Positions 1-10,719 of a DNA stretch of 64,000 nucleotides are shown piece by piece. The notes beneath the pieces were generated by a model. It searched no databases. It had not been told where the DNA came from and saw nothing but the letters and a program-made list of their open reading frames with translations. The stretch is taken from contig OX465284.1 of NCBI GenBank assembly GCA_949987705.1, forward strand, positions 70,045,470 to 70,109,469, given 5' to 3'. The stretch comes from Thereva unica. Lineage: Eukaryota; Arthropoda; Insecta; Diptera; Therevidae. Position numbers and translations under genes: made by a program. The stretch's first letter is position 1. The number at the start of each line of letters is the position of its first letter.

Positions 1-1600
1 CTCGTTTACTCTTAATGTTTCTGTAGCGACTGTATGATTTTCGTAAATATTTTGGCGACGTTCGTAAGGAGGGTAAAACCGTTATAATTCTTGCATTCTC
101 GACTGTCGCCTTTCCTCAAAATTGGCACAAGGATCGCTTTCTTCCACGCCGGCGGGACACGATCTGAATGCCATATGTGTGTTATAAGGACGTGGAGTTG
201 TTGTGATAAGACATCACCTCCGGCTTTGATCATCTCGGCGGTTAAGTGATCTATTCCAGGCGCTTTTACATTTTTCATCGTTTTTATTGCCGTCTTCACT
301 TCCATAATTGTCGGGTCGCTATCGTGAAATTGATTCGTCAGCTGATCGATAATCGGCGGTTCGGGTGCTGAAACTTGTGGCTGATCGTGGTTGTACAGCT
401 GGTGGAAAAATTCTCTCCACCACTGCTGGCGCCCATGGGGAGAGGCCACGAAAGCTCCATCCGATTTTTTGATGTCGTTTGTGAATGTTGTTTTTCTGCC
501 TAACCGCCGGATTGTCTGATACAGCGTCCGATACTCGTGCCTCGAAGCCGCTGCCATGTCGCCGACAGGCCGCAACGTTATTCCAGTTCGCTTCCCGTTC
601 CAACTCATTTTCTGTCGAACGTCTTTCTTCAATCTTTGGTATTGCTCGAAATCGACATGTTTCATTCTTTTCCGCCGATCGACGAGGTTCGAGATCCATG
701 GCGCGTCCGTTTACGGATAGGTGGTCACAACTCCATTGCACATCGCACAATGGACTCCGTTAATTGCATTTCTTCTAAATCGATATTGCTAGCGCCGTGA
801 ATTTGTTGGATAGTGTCATTTGAAACTCTCGCCCGATAGTCGGGTCCCGTAGACACGCCCAATTCTTCTTGGCTGGTAGTAGCGCCGTTTTCTTCACTCT
901 TGTTGTCGCATTTGTAATTTCGCTCGAACAAGATAAAGGTCTGATCCTGACCCGCAAGTACGTCTTTGAGCTTCGGAATATTGCGTTGATCAAAATGTAG
1001 TCTAACGTCGCTGAGTCGTTGCCGGATGGATTTCGCCAGGGAGTTGGTGTTTAAGTGGATGGCGAAAGATGCCGTGCCGAACGATCAAATTGTTTGACGC
1101 TGCGAATGATAGTAGGCGTAAGTCGTTGTCGTTAATAACACCATGTCCGAATTTGTCAATCGTTTCTGCCCAGCCGGTTCGGTCTGCTCCTGAATGTGCA
1201 TTAAAGTCTCCCACGAGTATGATTAATTCGGTTCGATGTATCTAGCGTCTGTTGAAGCTGAATCTAAAATTCGTCCTTATTCGTGCCTGGGCTGGTCTTG
1301 GTTGACGCATAAACGGATACAATATGGATCCTGATCGTTCCACCGATGGTTATAACCGCCAAACGCTCGGATATCGGTTTGAAAACCCGAAGCCAACCTC
1401 TCTCTTCTCACCACCGGAATAGTAAGGCGTCATAGTTTCGTCGATTGTTGGCGAGACGATCGTCAATGTAAGTCGTAGTTCCGATAGCGTAGCGACTGAT
1501 ATTATTCCGATAATTTCATTGCTATGATTTCCTTTTGACCGACGTGATGTCCTGTTCGTACATTCCACGTGGCGAATTGAAATTCCATTGATGGTGTGAC
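1..1600 (-). pseudogene. RTE/BovB-like LINE ORF2, APE endonuclease plus RT N-terminal half
   Basis: Read on the minus strand, this is the ORF2 of an APE-type non-LTR retrotransposon, the enzyme that nicks target DNA and reverse transcribes the element RNA. Near 1575-1555 an endonuclease start of the type ATWNVRT is visible. A YYSGGEKREVGFGF block lies around 1430-1390 and the catalytic GDFNA motif at about 1214-1200. Around 860-780 comes DPTIGREFQMTLSNKFTAL, the usual linker before the RT. The segment 665-12 then holds the RT fingers, with APGIDHLTAEMIKAGGD, WKKAILVPILRKGD and NYNGFTLLTNVAKIF. The YADD palm lies beyond the window edge, so the 3' end is not seen. Several frameshifts and stops separate the blocks, so it is inactive. 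Assignment to RTE/BovB is by motif style; another APE-type clade is possible. Confidence 0.85.
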
Positions 1601-4546
1601 TAACTTGGGTCTTTGGCCAGCAACCCACTTCTCACCAACCTCCCCAGCGCTGGTGCATCGGCTGCCCCGGATGCAGTAGTATTATTTCGGTTTCTTGCCT
1701 AGTTTCTTCGGTTTCCCGTTTGTGGTCAATTCGGCTTTCCGACCACTCTTTCACACCCTGGACTGGGACCAGACGTCGGCGGAGTAATTGAGTAAATGGC
1801 TACCTCAAAACCATAATAACTACAACTGCCTAACCCATGACAGCGCCGTACTCTTCAAGCACCGCTAAAGATGTTCAATAAACCGCAAATTGCTTGTAGA
1901 CAACTGCAGTTTAAAACTATCAATTTTCTCTCAATTTATTTGCAGTTTCACTTCACTCGAAGTATTGGAACCCTTTTTTATGAAAATTCTTCTCTTTTTA
2001 TAAAATCCAATCAATTTTCAAATAAATCATCAAATCTCCAGATTGGCTTTTTTATAGATGTCAAGCAACAATCGAACTTTCCCCTGGGAAAGATCACTTC
2101 CGCGATCGATTCTTCCTTCAATAAATCAACTCTGGTTGCTGATCGTTCAATTAAACTCGCCCAATGAAATTCAAATGAAAGTCTTCGGTGAAAAAGGGTG
2201 GAAATATGTTGTGTGTGTAGTTACAGAAGAATCTCGCGGCAACAACAAAAAAATAAAAAAGTGATCATTTCGGGTGAAAGTAGACCATGTTCTCCTCGCA
2301 AGGTGGACCTGTTGGCTGGTCGCTTTTTGAGTTGTCCCAGAGGAAGCAGGCCCGCAATTAGGTTAGTCATGCATGCGGCGATCTCCCAAGATTCGAGTGT
2401 ACACGAACTCATTACACGGCGTATACTGTATCAACCACATGAGCGAGGGCTCCAATTCCCTGTTTTACAGTTTTTTTACAGGGGCCCAGGGACCTTGTTA
2501 TCAAGAGGTCGCACAGTGTTTGGTCTAGAGTTAAGTCAGAATACAGCTCCAGACCAGATGGGTACACAGGGCCCAGTTCTCCCTCGACTATGTTGTGGAT
2601 TATGTAATGCCTCATGGGAGATAATCCGGAAAAAAACCTCCAGCAAGGTAGTCGATCGGCTGGGTCCCCCCTGGGTAAGTAAATGTGGGAGATTGTCTGC
2701 CCTGGCAGTCTGTAATTAGCCCCAAACGATTTTCGGTTATGAAACTTAATCGCGGAGTCTCTCTCTCCCTGTGTGACTCTAGCCAAGTCGTCATACACGA
2801 CTCTTTTTTCTATATAGCTGTAATGATCGAAGACTCCCCAGGGCGAAGTCTCAGACCAGCCGAGAAAGTTTCGATTCAGATTCGATCTGCGGATTGCGGC
2901 CCCGGCTAAGCGCATTCGGGCTGAGCGACAAAAACTGACCGCGAGCAAGGTTTGTTTTTACTTTTTCCGATTTTGGTCATCTGTTTCTTGAACTCAGGTT
3001 GCTGCTGGTTCTGCTTCGTTTTTGTTGATTGTCGTTTTACCTGCGGGCTCTTAATTTGAGTGTTACGGTCTGAACCCACCCGGCGACCTTTTAATTCGGC
3101 CTTTGTTCGTGTTATGCAAGACTGATGATAAAGTGTCCCCCTTCGGTACAATGCGGCGCGTTATTTTGGGGTCATTGCAATGGTAGCATGTATTTTGACA
3201 GAGCACCGATTCTGGGACTAATGGTTGACCAATCATCGGCTAATCAGTGACTAATTTACCAGCTGCGTAATGGTTTTAAAATTGCTCGACGACGTGACGA
3301 ATCTAAGCCAATCGAGCCTTGCAGACATGGTTTTACTTGCTGGCTAATATGCAACTGGAGAAGCAAAAACCCGCGTCTAATATCTCAATTCAATCAAATA
3401 CTCCCTCGGAATTTCGGCGTTCTTCTACCCTTTGTCTTAAACCCTTTAAATTCCTCCAAACTCGGCCCTAAACACAATCGAAATCATCTCCGCCAATTGA
3501 AATCCCTTTTCGCAAGGCCAAAGTTTCTCTGCGAAGTTTTTTGCTTGTTAAAATTTCTGCAGTGGATTTTTGGACGTTAGTAGCCGCTTTTGGTGTTTTT
3601 GTTGTTTTTGTTGTTGTTGTTGCTACTACGGCACACAATCGTAGTAAATCCAAGATTTCTTCGGGGCGGCTTGAAAGGAAACTCCAACTTTAGATACCCA
3701 TCAGGAGGGCCATAAATTCAACTCATTAAAAGTCTGCTACGTTTCTTCCCTTTTTTGTTGTTGTGTTTTCTTTTTTTTGGGGAATAATCTTAAATTGATT
3801 TTGCCTAAGCATAAAAGGGCTGCCAGTGGCAGGTTGGCCAAGTTAAATCCACAGGTAAGGTAAGCCCAGACGTGAAATTGATAATAATTGTGGTAAAACT
3901 TTTGCTAATTTTTATTTTCAGCAGCTTTAATTGCGTGCGCTGAGATAAAACGCGTTTATTTAAAGTAATTTCATTTATTAGTAAAAATTTTGTTTAATAA
4001 ATTTCTTTTTTATTGAAATGTGGAAATTTATTGAGGAAAAATTAAAAAGTGAAATTGATTTGATTTTCGATAGATTTTAACACAATTAAAACACTTTATT
4101 AGGTTTTATTAATCACAAATTAGTGAATAAATTAGAGAAAGTTTTTCGATCGGGTTTCAAATATAACTGTATTTGTTTATTAACTTATTTCAAAGTAATA
4201 TTTATAATTGGATTGTTAAATAAAATGCTTGGAGCAAAATCATATACAGGACTAAGTTTTGTTAGCCAATCAACAAACTTGGCGAAGAAAGTATCTAGTA
4301 ATTTACTAAGGCACAGAAAAGTACCATTTATTTTCTTTTAGTAACATATAGGCTTGACCTATTGTACTCTTTAACGGTACCTAGACCTTAAATAGATTCA
4401 ACAGATAACCAAGTGATTTCCCGTTCAAACTTGCCTGTTCGACAGAGATCTCGTTCAAAAAACGAGGATAACGTATAGGGCTCATAGTAATGAAAATAGT
4501 CTAAGTCAAAAATTTAAAAAAATTTAGTCTATCAGTTATTAAACTA
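1601..4546. other. Unassigned AT-rich stretch with anonymous ORFs
   Basis: No gene recognised. The part up to about 1790 may be the 5' untranslated region of the adjacent minus-strand LINE. An open frame of 178 codons (2948-2412, minus) and an overlapping plus-strand frame (2198-2719) show no family motif and no coding-style context. They sit in a GC-richer patch that differs from the AT-rich flanks and may be an old LTR-element remnant. A TTG/TTTTTG-rich simple sequence lies at about 3588-3622. From 3900 to 4540 the DNA is very AT-rich and featureless. Confidence 0.3.
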
Positions 4547-5178
4547 TACCTTTTCAACTTAAAATTGGGACTAAACAAATTCAAATTAGGACTTATGAGT
4601 TTAGTTCATCATGAAATTAGGAATAGTGCTTTTAAGAAGCCAGAGGTCAAGACTTTGTTAGCCATTGTCTCAAAATATGTATCAGACAAATGTTGTATTA
4701 GTTATGGATAATGCGCCTTGTCATGCCTACATCGAAGAAGTGTTTCAGGAAAATAAATTTGTTGGTCATCGATTACTTAGACTTGGACTCTATAGTCCAA
4801 TGTTTAATGCTATCGAGCACGCTTGGTCAAGCAAACGTTAAAAGAGAATTAGCAATTCAAATGCCACAAACTCTAACCGGCTAATATGACTCGTTTACAA
4901 TGGTTACAAACCATCTTAATTAATGATATAAGAAATCACACAGATGTGAACTGCACAAAATATATCGCCCATCGTTCAAAGGTTCATACCCGTTACATTA
5001 AATATGATGGATGCTCGTTTTCAAATAATGTTTTTAAATTGTTATCTCTGCTTATTTATTCCAAACTTAATAAAAATAATTAACACTTTAATCTTTACTG
5101 ATAGTAGTTCATTTATTACTTCAAATTGTTTGGTCCCAATTTGAAATTGTTTATTCCCAATTTGAAGTTGAAAAGGTA
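4547..5178 (+). mobile_element. Tc1/mariner-type DNA transposon, internally deleted copy
   Basis: The ends form imperfect terminal inverted repeats of about 50 bp beginning TACCTTTTCAACTT. Both are flanked by a TA dinucleotide (4545-4546 and 5179-5180), the duplication typical of the IS630/Tc1/mariner superfamily. The right TIR contains an extra internal tandem of the AATTTGAA/TTCCCAATTT unit. The copy is only 632 bp, about half of what a full transposase gene needs, and holds only the C-terminal part of the catalytic domain. Confidence 0.75.
4684..5083 (+). pseudogene. Tc1/mariner-type transposase, C-terminal DDE remnant
   Basis: The frame from about 4684 reads TNVVLVMDNAPCHAYIEE, where the D of MDNAPCH (codon 4707-4709) is the second catalytic aspartate. 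It continues to LYSPMFNAIEHAWS, where the E (codon 4815-4817) is the third catalytic residue. There are 35 residues between them, so the spacing is DD35E. A stop and frameshift follow at about 4838-4840. The protein resumes in another frame as VKRELAIQMPQTLTG and then, from 4886, TRLQWLQTILINDI, which looks like the normal C-terminal helix region. The first catalytic aspartate and the DNA-binding N-terminus are missing. This is a dead remnant. Confidence 0.75.
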
Positions 5179-5412
5179 TAGTGGGATGTTGTGCCTAGAG
5201 ACTAGCCACTAATTACGCTTTTTCATGGCATTCTTTTTGTTGAATATATTATTTCCGCGAAATTTTTTAATGATTTATAAAGCCGCCGAAGAACCATAAA
5301 AAATCAGAAAATGATATTTTCTTACTTTTAATTAAGTTAATGTTTATGTTCTCCTGAGTATAGGTATCATTATTAAATAATATAATTTAATAAAATTTTT
5401 TGTGTTGAGCCT

Positions 5413-5675
5413 AGGTGATCCTTTTATTTATTTTTCCCCCTTTTTCCTTTATCGTAACAATATAATTACATATTTATGACAGACGGACGTTTCGACATTA
5501 AACATTGATGTCATCATCAGCTTAAAAATTTTTTTAATGTCATTTTTTAGTATGATATTACATATTATATATAAAGATTTGTCTTATGATATGTATTAAC
5601 AATACAAAGCTTACCAGAAATTAAATATTAGCGCACAAGTAAACATTAAAAGAAAAAATAGAACATTTATATTGC
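5413..5675 (-). repeat. Left inverted terminal repeat (pLTR-like) of the Penelope-like element
   Basis: About 260 bp matching, in reverse complement, the segment 7705-7972. Shared landmarks are GGTGATCC at the outer edge, then TAACAATATAATTACA, the GACAGACGGACGTTTCGA block, AGCTTACCAGAAATT and AGCGCACAAGTAAACA, ending at TAGAACATTTATATTG. Identity appears to exceed 90 percent over most of the length, apart from indels in the A/T runs. Confidence 0.88.
5478..5521 (-). ncRNA. Hammerhead ribozyme motif in the Penelope terminal repeat
   Basis: On the minus strand the core CTGATGA is followed by a stem-II hairpin (GACAT / ATGTC around a 9-nt loop). Then come GAAA, a very short stem III (ACG-TC-CGT) and the cleavage triplet GTC. 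This is the order CUGAUGA, stem II, GAAA, stem III, NUH of a type I hammerhead. Such minimal hammerheads are known in Penelope-like terminal repeats. Stem I may form between TGTCAT after the cleavage site and ATGACA upstream of the core; this pairing is inferred. One base (T) after CTGATGA is unpaired in my fold. Confidence 0.65.
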
Positions 5676-7401
5676 AAGGATTGTTTACAAGAACATAGGA
5701 GTAAGTCTTTCTCAGCTAGTCATTCCTTTGCTTCTTTACCTCTTCCAATTGGATCTTCGACCACAACACAGCCTATTTATCAATGCGATTTACACAATGA
5801 AAGTTTACGCTTTGTTTGCAAATACTGCAAAAAGTTGGTTTGTCAATGCTGTACATTGAGAGAACATAAGGACCATAATTATATTTCTATACAAAATTGT
5901 GAAATTCTAGAAGACGACAACACTTACGTTAAACTTAACCGTAACCCTATTAATAGTTTAGACACTGAGTGCAAAAAATATTTAAAACTCATAAATAAAC
6001 CTGAACTCATAGTAAAGAATCCTAATATCGGAAGAATGTATATGAATCCGAAAATACACAAACCAAACATTCCATTGCGCCAGATCACTTCTACCATCGA
6101 TACCCCCCCATTTACAAACTTTCTAAGTACCTAAATAATGTTTTAACTCAAGTTACCTCCAAATATGAATTTAATATTAAAAATTCATTTCAACTGGTAG
6201 ATGACATTTCAAACCTACATGTCCCTGATAACTACTGTCTCGTAAGTTTCGATGTAACAGCGTTATACCCTAGCATCCCTCAAGAATTAGTTTTAAAATG
6301 TATTAATGATAGATGGGATGACATCTATGAATTTACAGATCTTAATTTGGACCAATTTATTGATGGTATTAAAATTTGTTTCAAAAATGCAATTTTCAGC
6401 CATAATAATGTTATTTACAAACAGATTGATGGCACACCTATGGGTTCGAGCATCTCCAGCTCCCTTGCTGATATAATTTTACAAAAACTAGAAAGGGGTA
6501 TTATTCTTGATTCACAATTTAAAATCCTATACTACAAAAGATATGTTGATGATTGCTTATTAATTATCCCTTTCGACAACATTAATGCAATTTTCAATAA
6601 ATTTAATGGTTACCATCCGAAAATTAAATTCAAGTTAGAGGTTGAAAATAATAATAGACTTAACTTTTTAGATGTGACTCTAATTAAGACAGGTAATAAA
6701 ATCATTACTGATTAGTATCAAAACCCGATTGCTAGTGAACGATACCTAAACTACCATTCCTATACTAACTTTACATATAAAATCACCGTAATTAATGCCT
6801 TGGTTGACCGAGCCTTTTTACTTTCCAATCGATCATTCCACTCCAAAAATTTTAAACTCATTTATGCCAAATTATTTAAAAAACTGTTATCCTCCATATA
6901 TCATCAATAAGTTCATCAATAAAAGAATAAACAAATTAAGATCTGAGATGACCTCATTCTCATCTAACGATAACATTTCAAATTCAAATATTATATATAC
7001 CAAAATCCCCTATGACAAAGACACTAACCACGCTTGAAATAAAATTATATGCAATAGCAATATCAAAATAACAAATAAATCAACTTTGTCCACTTCTAAT
7101 TTTTTCACCAAACTTAAAGACAAAATTCCGACCATTGATACTAAGAATGTTATCTATCAGATTAATTGTGGGGCGTGTGATAAATTTATATTGGCGAAAC
7201 ATCTCAGCCATTGAAAAAAGAATATATCAACATGATTACCATAGCAAAAACTTAAACCCTCTTCACAGTGCTTTAACCAAACATACATATGATACTGGCC
7301 ACAAATTCAAATTTAAGGAAACAAAAATTTTAGACTCCGACAAATTATATGACAATAGGCTTATCAAAGAAACTTTTTTAATTAATAAAAATTTCAAATA
7401 G
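5643..7401 (+). pseudogene. Penelope-like ORF: B-box zinc finger, reverse transcriptase, GIY-YIG
   Basis: The frame 5643-6134 is open for 163 codons. It starts with YCKDCLQEH, which looks like the end of a B-box1. At 5784-5876 there is a complete B-box2 pattern: C-x2-H-x7-C-x2-C-x4-C-x2-C-x4-H-x2-H. It then runs in frame into the Penelope RT N-terminus (DDNTYVKLNRNP, MNPKIHKPNIPLRQI). A frameshift near 6125 leads to the RT core: LVSFDVTALYPSIP, GTPMGSSISSSLADI, the catalytic YVDD at 6542-6553 and LNFLDV. After a stop at 6713, NPIASERYLNYHSYTNF and ALVDRAF mark the RT thumb region. At 7148-7401, IYQINCGACDKF and, after a frameshift, YIGET and KRIYQHD form the GIY-YIG nuclease with the CxxC insert typical of Penelope. 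At least four disruptions make it non-functional. Confidence 0.87.
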
Positions 7402-7704
7402 ACTCTTAACAATCATATTGACTATAAAAATAATTTAAAATTTTTAAACAATTTCATTGATAATTATCTATAAATTGAATTTATCTCTCCATTTTTATCC
7501 AACAACCACTGTAAAAAATATCAGAATTTTTTTCCTGGATGTTGTCTCTCCTTATTTCCAAAGCATTCAAAAAAATTCTTTAAATCTTTCTTCATATACA
7601 GTTTACGGTTCTCCTTTGATAATGTTGCTCTGCCCGTGACCATGAATTTTAACAAATCATGGAAATAATCATTATTTAGTTTAAAATGTGATTGTGTTTT
7701 TTAA

Positions 7705-7972
7705 AAATTCAATATAAATGTTCTATTTTTTCTTTTAATGTTTACTTGTGCGCTAATATTTAATTTCTGGTAAGCTTTGTATTGTTAATATCATAAGACA
7801 AATCTTTATATATAATATGTAATATCATACTAAAAAATGTCATTAAGAAAATTGTTTAGGTGATGATGACATCAATGTTTAATTTCGAAACGTCCGTCTG
7901 TCATAAATATGTAATTATATTGTTACAATAAAGGAAAAAAAAACAAAAAAAAATAAAAAAAAAGGATCACCA
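7705..7972 (+). repeat. Right inverted terminal repeat of the Penelope-like element
   Basis: Sense-strand partner of 5413-5675. It ends in an A-rich tract followed by GGATCACC. The hammerhead core in this copy (7859-7902) is damaged: the first C of CTGATGA is G, and the 3' side of stem II reads ATTTC instead of ATGTC. The sense-strand ribozyme is therefore probably inactive, while the antisense copy at the left end keeps its core. Confidence 0.85.
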
Positions 7973-8382
7973 CAACCCAAATATAATATAATTTAGTAAT
8001 AGATTCAAAACATGTTCCACCGATGTAAAAAAAATTATAGTTCACCATTGTGCGGCCAAGGACTGAACTTGGTTCCCGGGATAGGATTCTAGCCGATTTT
8101 GTCGTTAAATATACTTCCGGTGGGAATTTGCAGACCATTTTCTCAGTTTTAGGTCTCTTGATCAAGAGCTACAATTTGAGATATAGCCCCAGTCTGTAGC
8201 GACAGTACTTTTAGAGATGAAAGAAGGTCACAACAGACAGACGGACAGAGCCACTGTATAAGCTTTTTTTTTTTTTGAAAAAGCTAAAATCAGCCCTCTT
8301 GAGAATTTGTAGTAATTATCGCGGAAAAATAATTTTTATATTTTACCATTATGTCAATAGATAGCGTTTCAGGTTCAACTTA
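7973..8382. repeat. Unclassified dispersed repeat, also at 29.7 kb
   Basis: The part 8105-8190 is similar to 29740-29835. Both carry a TTTTCTCAGT.TTAG block, then CTTG.TC.A and A.TTTGAGATAT. A short ACAGACAGACGGACAG run and a T-tract follow at 8236-8277. No coding potential is seen. It may be the untranslated end of a LINE, since the 29.7-kb copy abuts a LINE tail. Confidence 0.4.
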
Positions 8383-8709
8383 GGCCTATTGCGTACGTAC
8401 AGACGATCATTAACATACGATCAGCCTTCCAGGCGAAAACAAGAAAGTCCTTAGTTCAATAATAACGGACTCGATCTAGGCTCATAAGCTCGCTGATAAA
8501 CCTTCTTCTACGAAGCCAGATCAGAGCAAGACATTCACAAAGTTTGGAAGTCTCGTCGTCTCTTGAGACAGTCTTAGGTTGTGGAGGTGATATCGCAGTC
8601 ACATAACCCACTAACAGCGTAAGGCCGCTCTGGTGAAAGTGAGCATGCCCCTCAAGGCAAAGGGTGTTAAAAGATCCTGTCTACGACCTGGGACTGATTC
8701 CCAATAGGC
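8383..8709. mobile_element. MITE candidate, family copy 1 (TA-flanked, GGCCTATT ends)
   Basis: The left end reads GGCCTATTGCG and the right end, in reverse complement, GCCTATTGGGAATC. Both abut a TA (8381-8382 and 8710-8711). The same ends and several internal blocks (for example CTCAAGGCAAAG) recur at 41827-42310, so the boundaries are supported by a second copy. No coding. The short TIR makes classification as Tc1/mariner-type tentative. Confidence 0.5.
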
Positions 8710-8711
8710 TA

Positions 8712-10125
8712 GCTAGGTTTAGTCCCTTATCCCACCCGACTATCAGGGACAAGGAGGTAGACGATGAGTTGCCACAGACGGGTTCTGGGCCTTGGACCAA
8801 CGGTTCAGACCCTTCACTCGCAAAAAAGGGCCCCTTATCCATTGAAATCGAGACCTTGGAGCTTGAAATCGAGACCTTGGAGACACCTGCCCCAAGTGGC
8901 AAATAAAAATATTTGGTGTATTGTTAAGAATATCCATGTGTCCTTGGACTGTATAAGACCAGTTCGATGAGATCGAAAGTCTCAAAGCACTTATGGCGGT
9001 GGTTTAGCATGAAGATGTGCAATGCGACCAATCTAATGATTTCCTCCGTCGCCCGACAGGTCCGCATAGCTCCGATAATGGAGCGAAAAGCAATCACTTG
9101 AGAATCGCAGTAACCAAACTCATTTTTTAGTGGTAGATAAGGTATAGGCTGTTTTACAATTTACTTACGTAATCTTAAGCGAAAAAATTGAGCAGCTTGA
9201 GTTTATCTACAGCTAGACAATATAGAAGCGAATCTGTGACTCCTCCTTGGCGGATATTTGTTGCAATGTCCTCCAAAGACATCTCAAAATTGGCAGTTTG
9301 CAAGCCCTCAACATAGAGTCCACCAGTCACAAAAGTTTTCTTTAGAGCTAGTTCCTAAAACCAGGGCTATGTGCATGTGTTTTTCCAAGGCTCCTTCAAT
9401 AATGAGAACCTCCCCCAGCGCAATTTCTTTGTTTTGCACTACACTTTCTTGCTTGAGGACTAGATTAAGAACTTCGTGGCCTTGCCTATTTGGTACGTAT
9501 TCTGAGCAGAGCAAAGCGGTTGTACTGAAGGTAAGGTCTCTTCGTTAATAATCTTCTTTATAGTCGTTAAGGTAACAACAGCCGCTCCTTAATTATCCAG
9601 GCCTCTTCAAAAAATCGGGTATTATCCAAATAATATAAGTAGTAGAGCAGGGTATCGAACCAGTTGGCCAACCTTCAATATATGGATGATTTCTTCTAAA
9701 CTACAATATTGCCTATTTTATTTCAATTCATTCAATCTAGGTTGTAAAGGATGGCGTAAGATTAAACCGCCACACTATAATTCTGTCAATTTGGCGCACG
9801 CTCAATTCTAACGCCTGCGTTACTCAAGGCTAGCCAAGCAAGTGCCTTGCGTTTTGCTCGTAAACCTATGTCCAAAATAATTATACAATAACATCAAACT
9901 TATTCTTGATTGGAGACATATGTTTAAAATGTACTGAAACTATTGCTTTTAATGCTCCCAAAACAGAATTGGTGCTCTCTCGAGAGCAGCTAGGCATCTT
10001 AACTCAAATCGTCAGCCGGCCGGACCAGAAGTACCTTCTAAGAATTCATTTGAAAATAGATAAACTCGGCTGCGGAACTGAAGACTTCAAATGCAAGAAT
10101 CGTCAGCATGTCCTCATCATCTTAG
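8712..10125. other. No recognisable gene
   Basis: Small overlapping frames exist on both strands (for example 9258-9548 plus and 9308-9514 minus), but none has family motifs. Two adjacent imperfect copies of GAAATCGAGACCTTGGAG lie at about 8842-8882. Otherwise I see unique-looking AT-rich DNA. Confidence 0.3.
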
Positions 10126-10205
10126 ACCATCGTTTCTCAACCTTTTTAGTGTTGCGACTCTCTGAAAAGCAAAAAAAAATAAGTAAAACATCTTGCGACC
10201 CCCTG
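10126..10205 (+). mobile_element. hAT (Charlie-like) transposon end fragment
   Basis: The segment begins CATCGTTTCTCAACCT and continues TTTAGTGTTGCGACTC, then an A-rich tract and CTTGCGACCCCCTG. It closely follows the end sequence of Charlie-type hAT elements (CAGTGGTTCTCAACC, then GCGACCCC). Only one terminus is evident, and I could not find the matching inverted end nearby, so it is called a fragment. Confidence 0.45.
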
Positions 10206-10597
10206 ACTATATTATTGGTTTCAAGATAAAAACGGCAGCGATGTTCTTGGTAAGAAACTAAAAATCGCGTCTGGTGAAGACGACAGGAAAAACACACACG
10301 TTTGTTCTGGTTCCTTCTCTTCCGTCAAATCGGTCGTAAAAGTTAGTTACGAAGGTCTATCCACACACATCCGTGTTAACACGGCACTGATGCTCCCCGT
10401 GTCAGTGCTTCCGTAATAAATTTTTCACTGACATTCATTCATTTTTTCATTTTTCCTATCAGTGCCCTGCCCATTGTTCAATGGCATCTGTAAATATTTT
10501 TTAGTTTAGTTTGGACAATCATCTCAAGTGCATTATGCATTGTTCTTGGACAAGGGAAAAGAGTAAAAAAGAGAGTGGGTTACACATGGGCTCTTAG

Positions 10598-10717
10598 GGA
10601 AGTGGAAAGGGAGTTCAAAATTTTGAATGAAGGATTAGTGGGAGACGAAACTAAATTCTACGAATATATTAGAACGAGCAAAAACATAATTACTGATATG
10701 CTAAAAAGTAATCTGTA
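10598..10717 (+). pseudogene. PIF/Harbinger-like transposase N-terminal fragment
   Basis: An open stretch of 39 codons reads REVEREFKILNEGLVGDE and then TKFYEYIRTSKNIITDML, ending at a stop. It resembles the N-terminal region of HARBI1-like proteins, where a short linker precedes an F-x-Y-F/I-R-M-S block. The nuclease domain is absent. Too short for firm assignment. Confidence 0.4.
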
Positions 10718-10719
10718 AT

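Larger units (their letters stand above)
5413..7972 (+). mobile_element. Penelope-like retroelement (EN+), with inverted terminal repeats
   Basis: A 2.56-kb unit bounded by long inverted repeats (5413-5675 and 7705-7972). It encodes, in order, a zinc-finger segment, a Penelope-type reverse transcriptase and a GIY-YIG nuclease. Penelope-like elements are known for RT plus GIY-YIG, terminal repeats (pLTRs) that may be direct or inverted, and hammerhead ribozymes within these repeats. All of these are present. The coding region has stops and frameshifts, so this copy is inactive. The left inverted repeat runs into the first codons of the zinc-finger frame, which suggests 5' truncation followed by an inverted join. 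Confidence 0.88.

Noticed and set aside
2412..2948. 178-codon minus-strand gene
   Set aside because: No motif, no start or splice context, and an overlapping long frame on the other strand; only described as anonymous.
5784..5876. Host TRIM-family gene
   Set aside because: The B-box continues in frame into a Penelope RT and lies inside the element's inverted repeats, with no RING or coiled-coil neighbour, so it is part of the retroelement copy.
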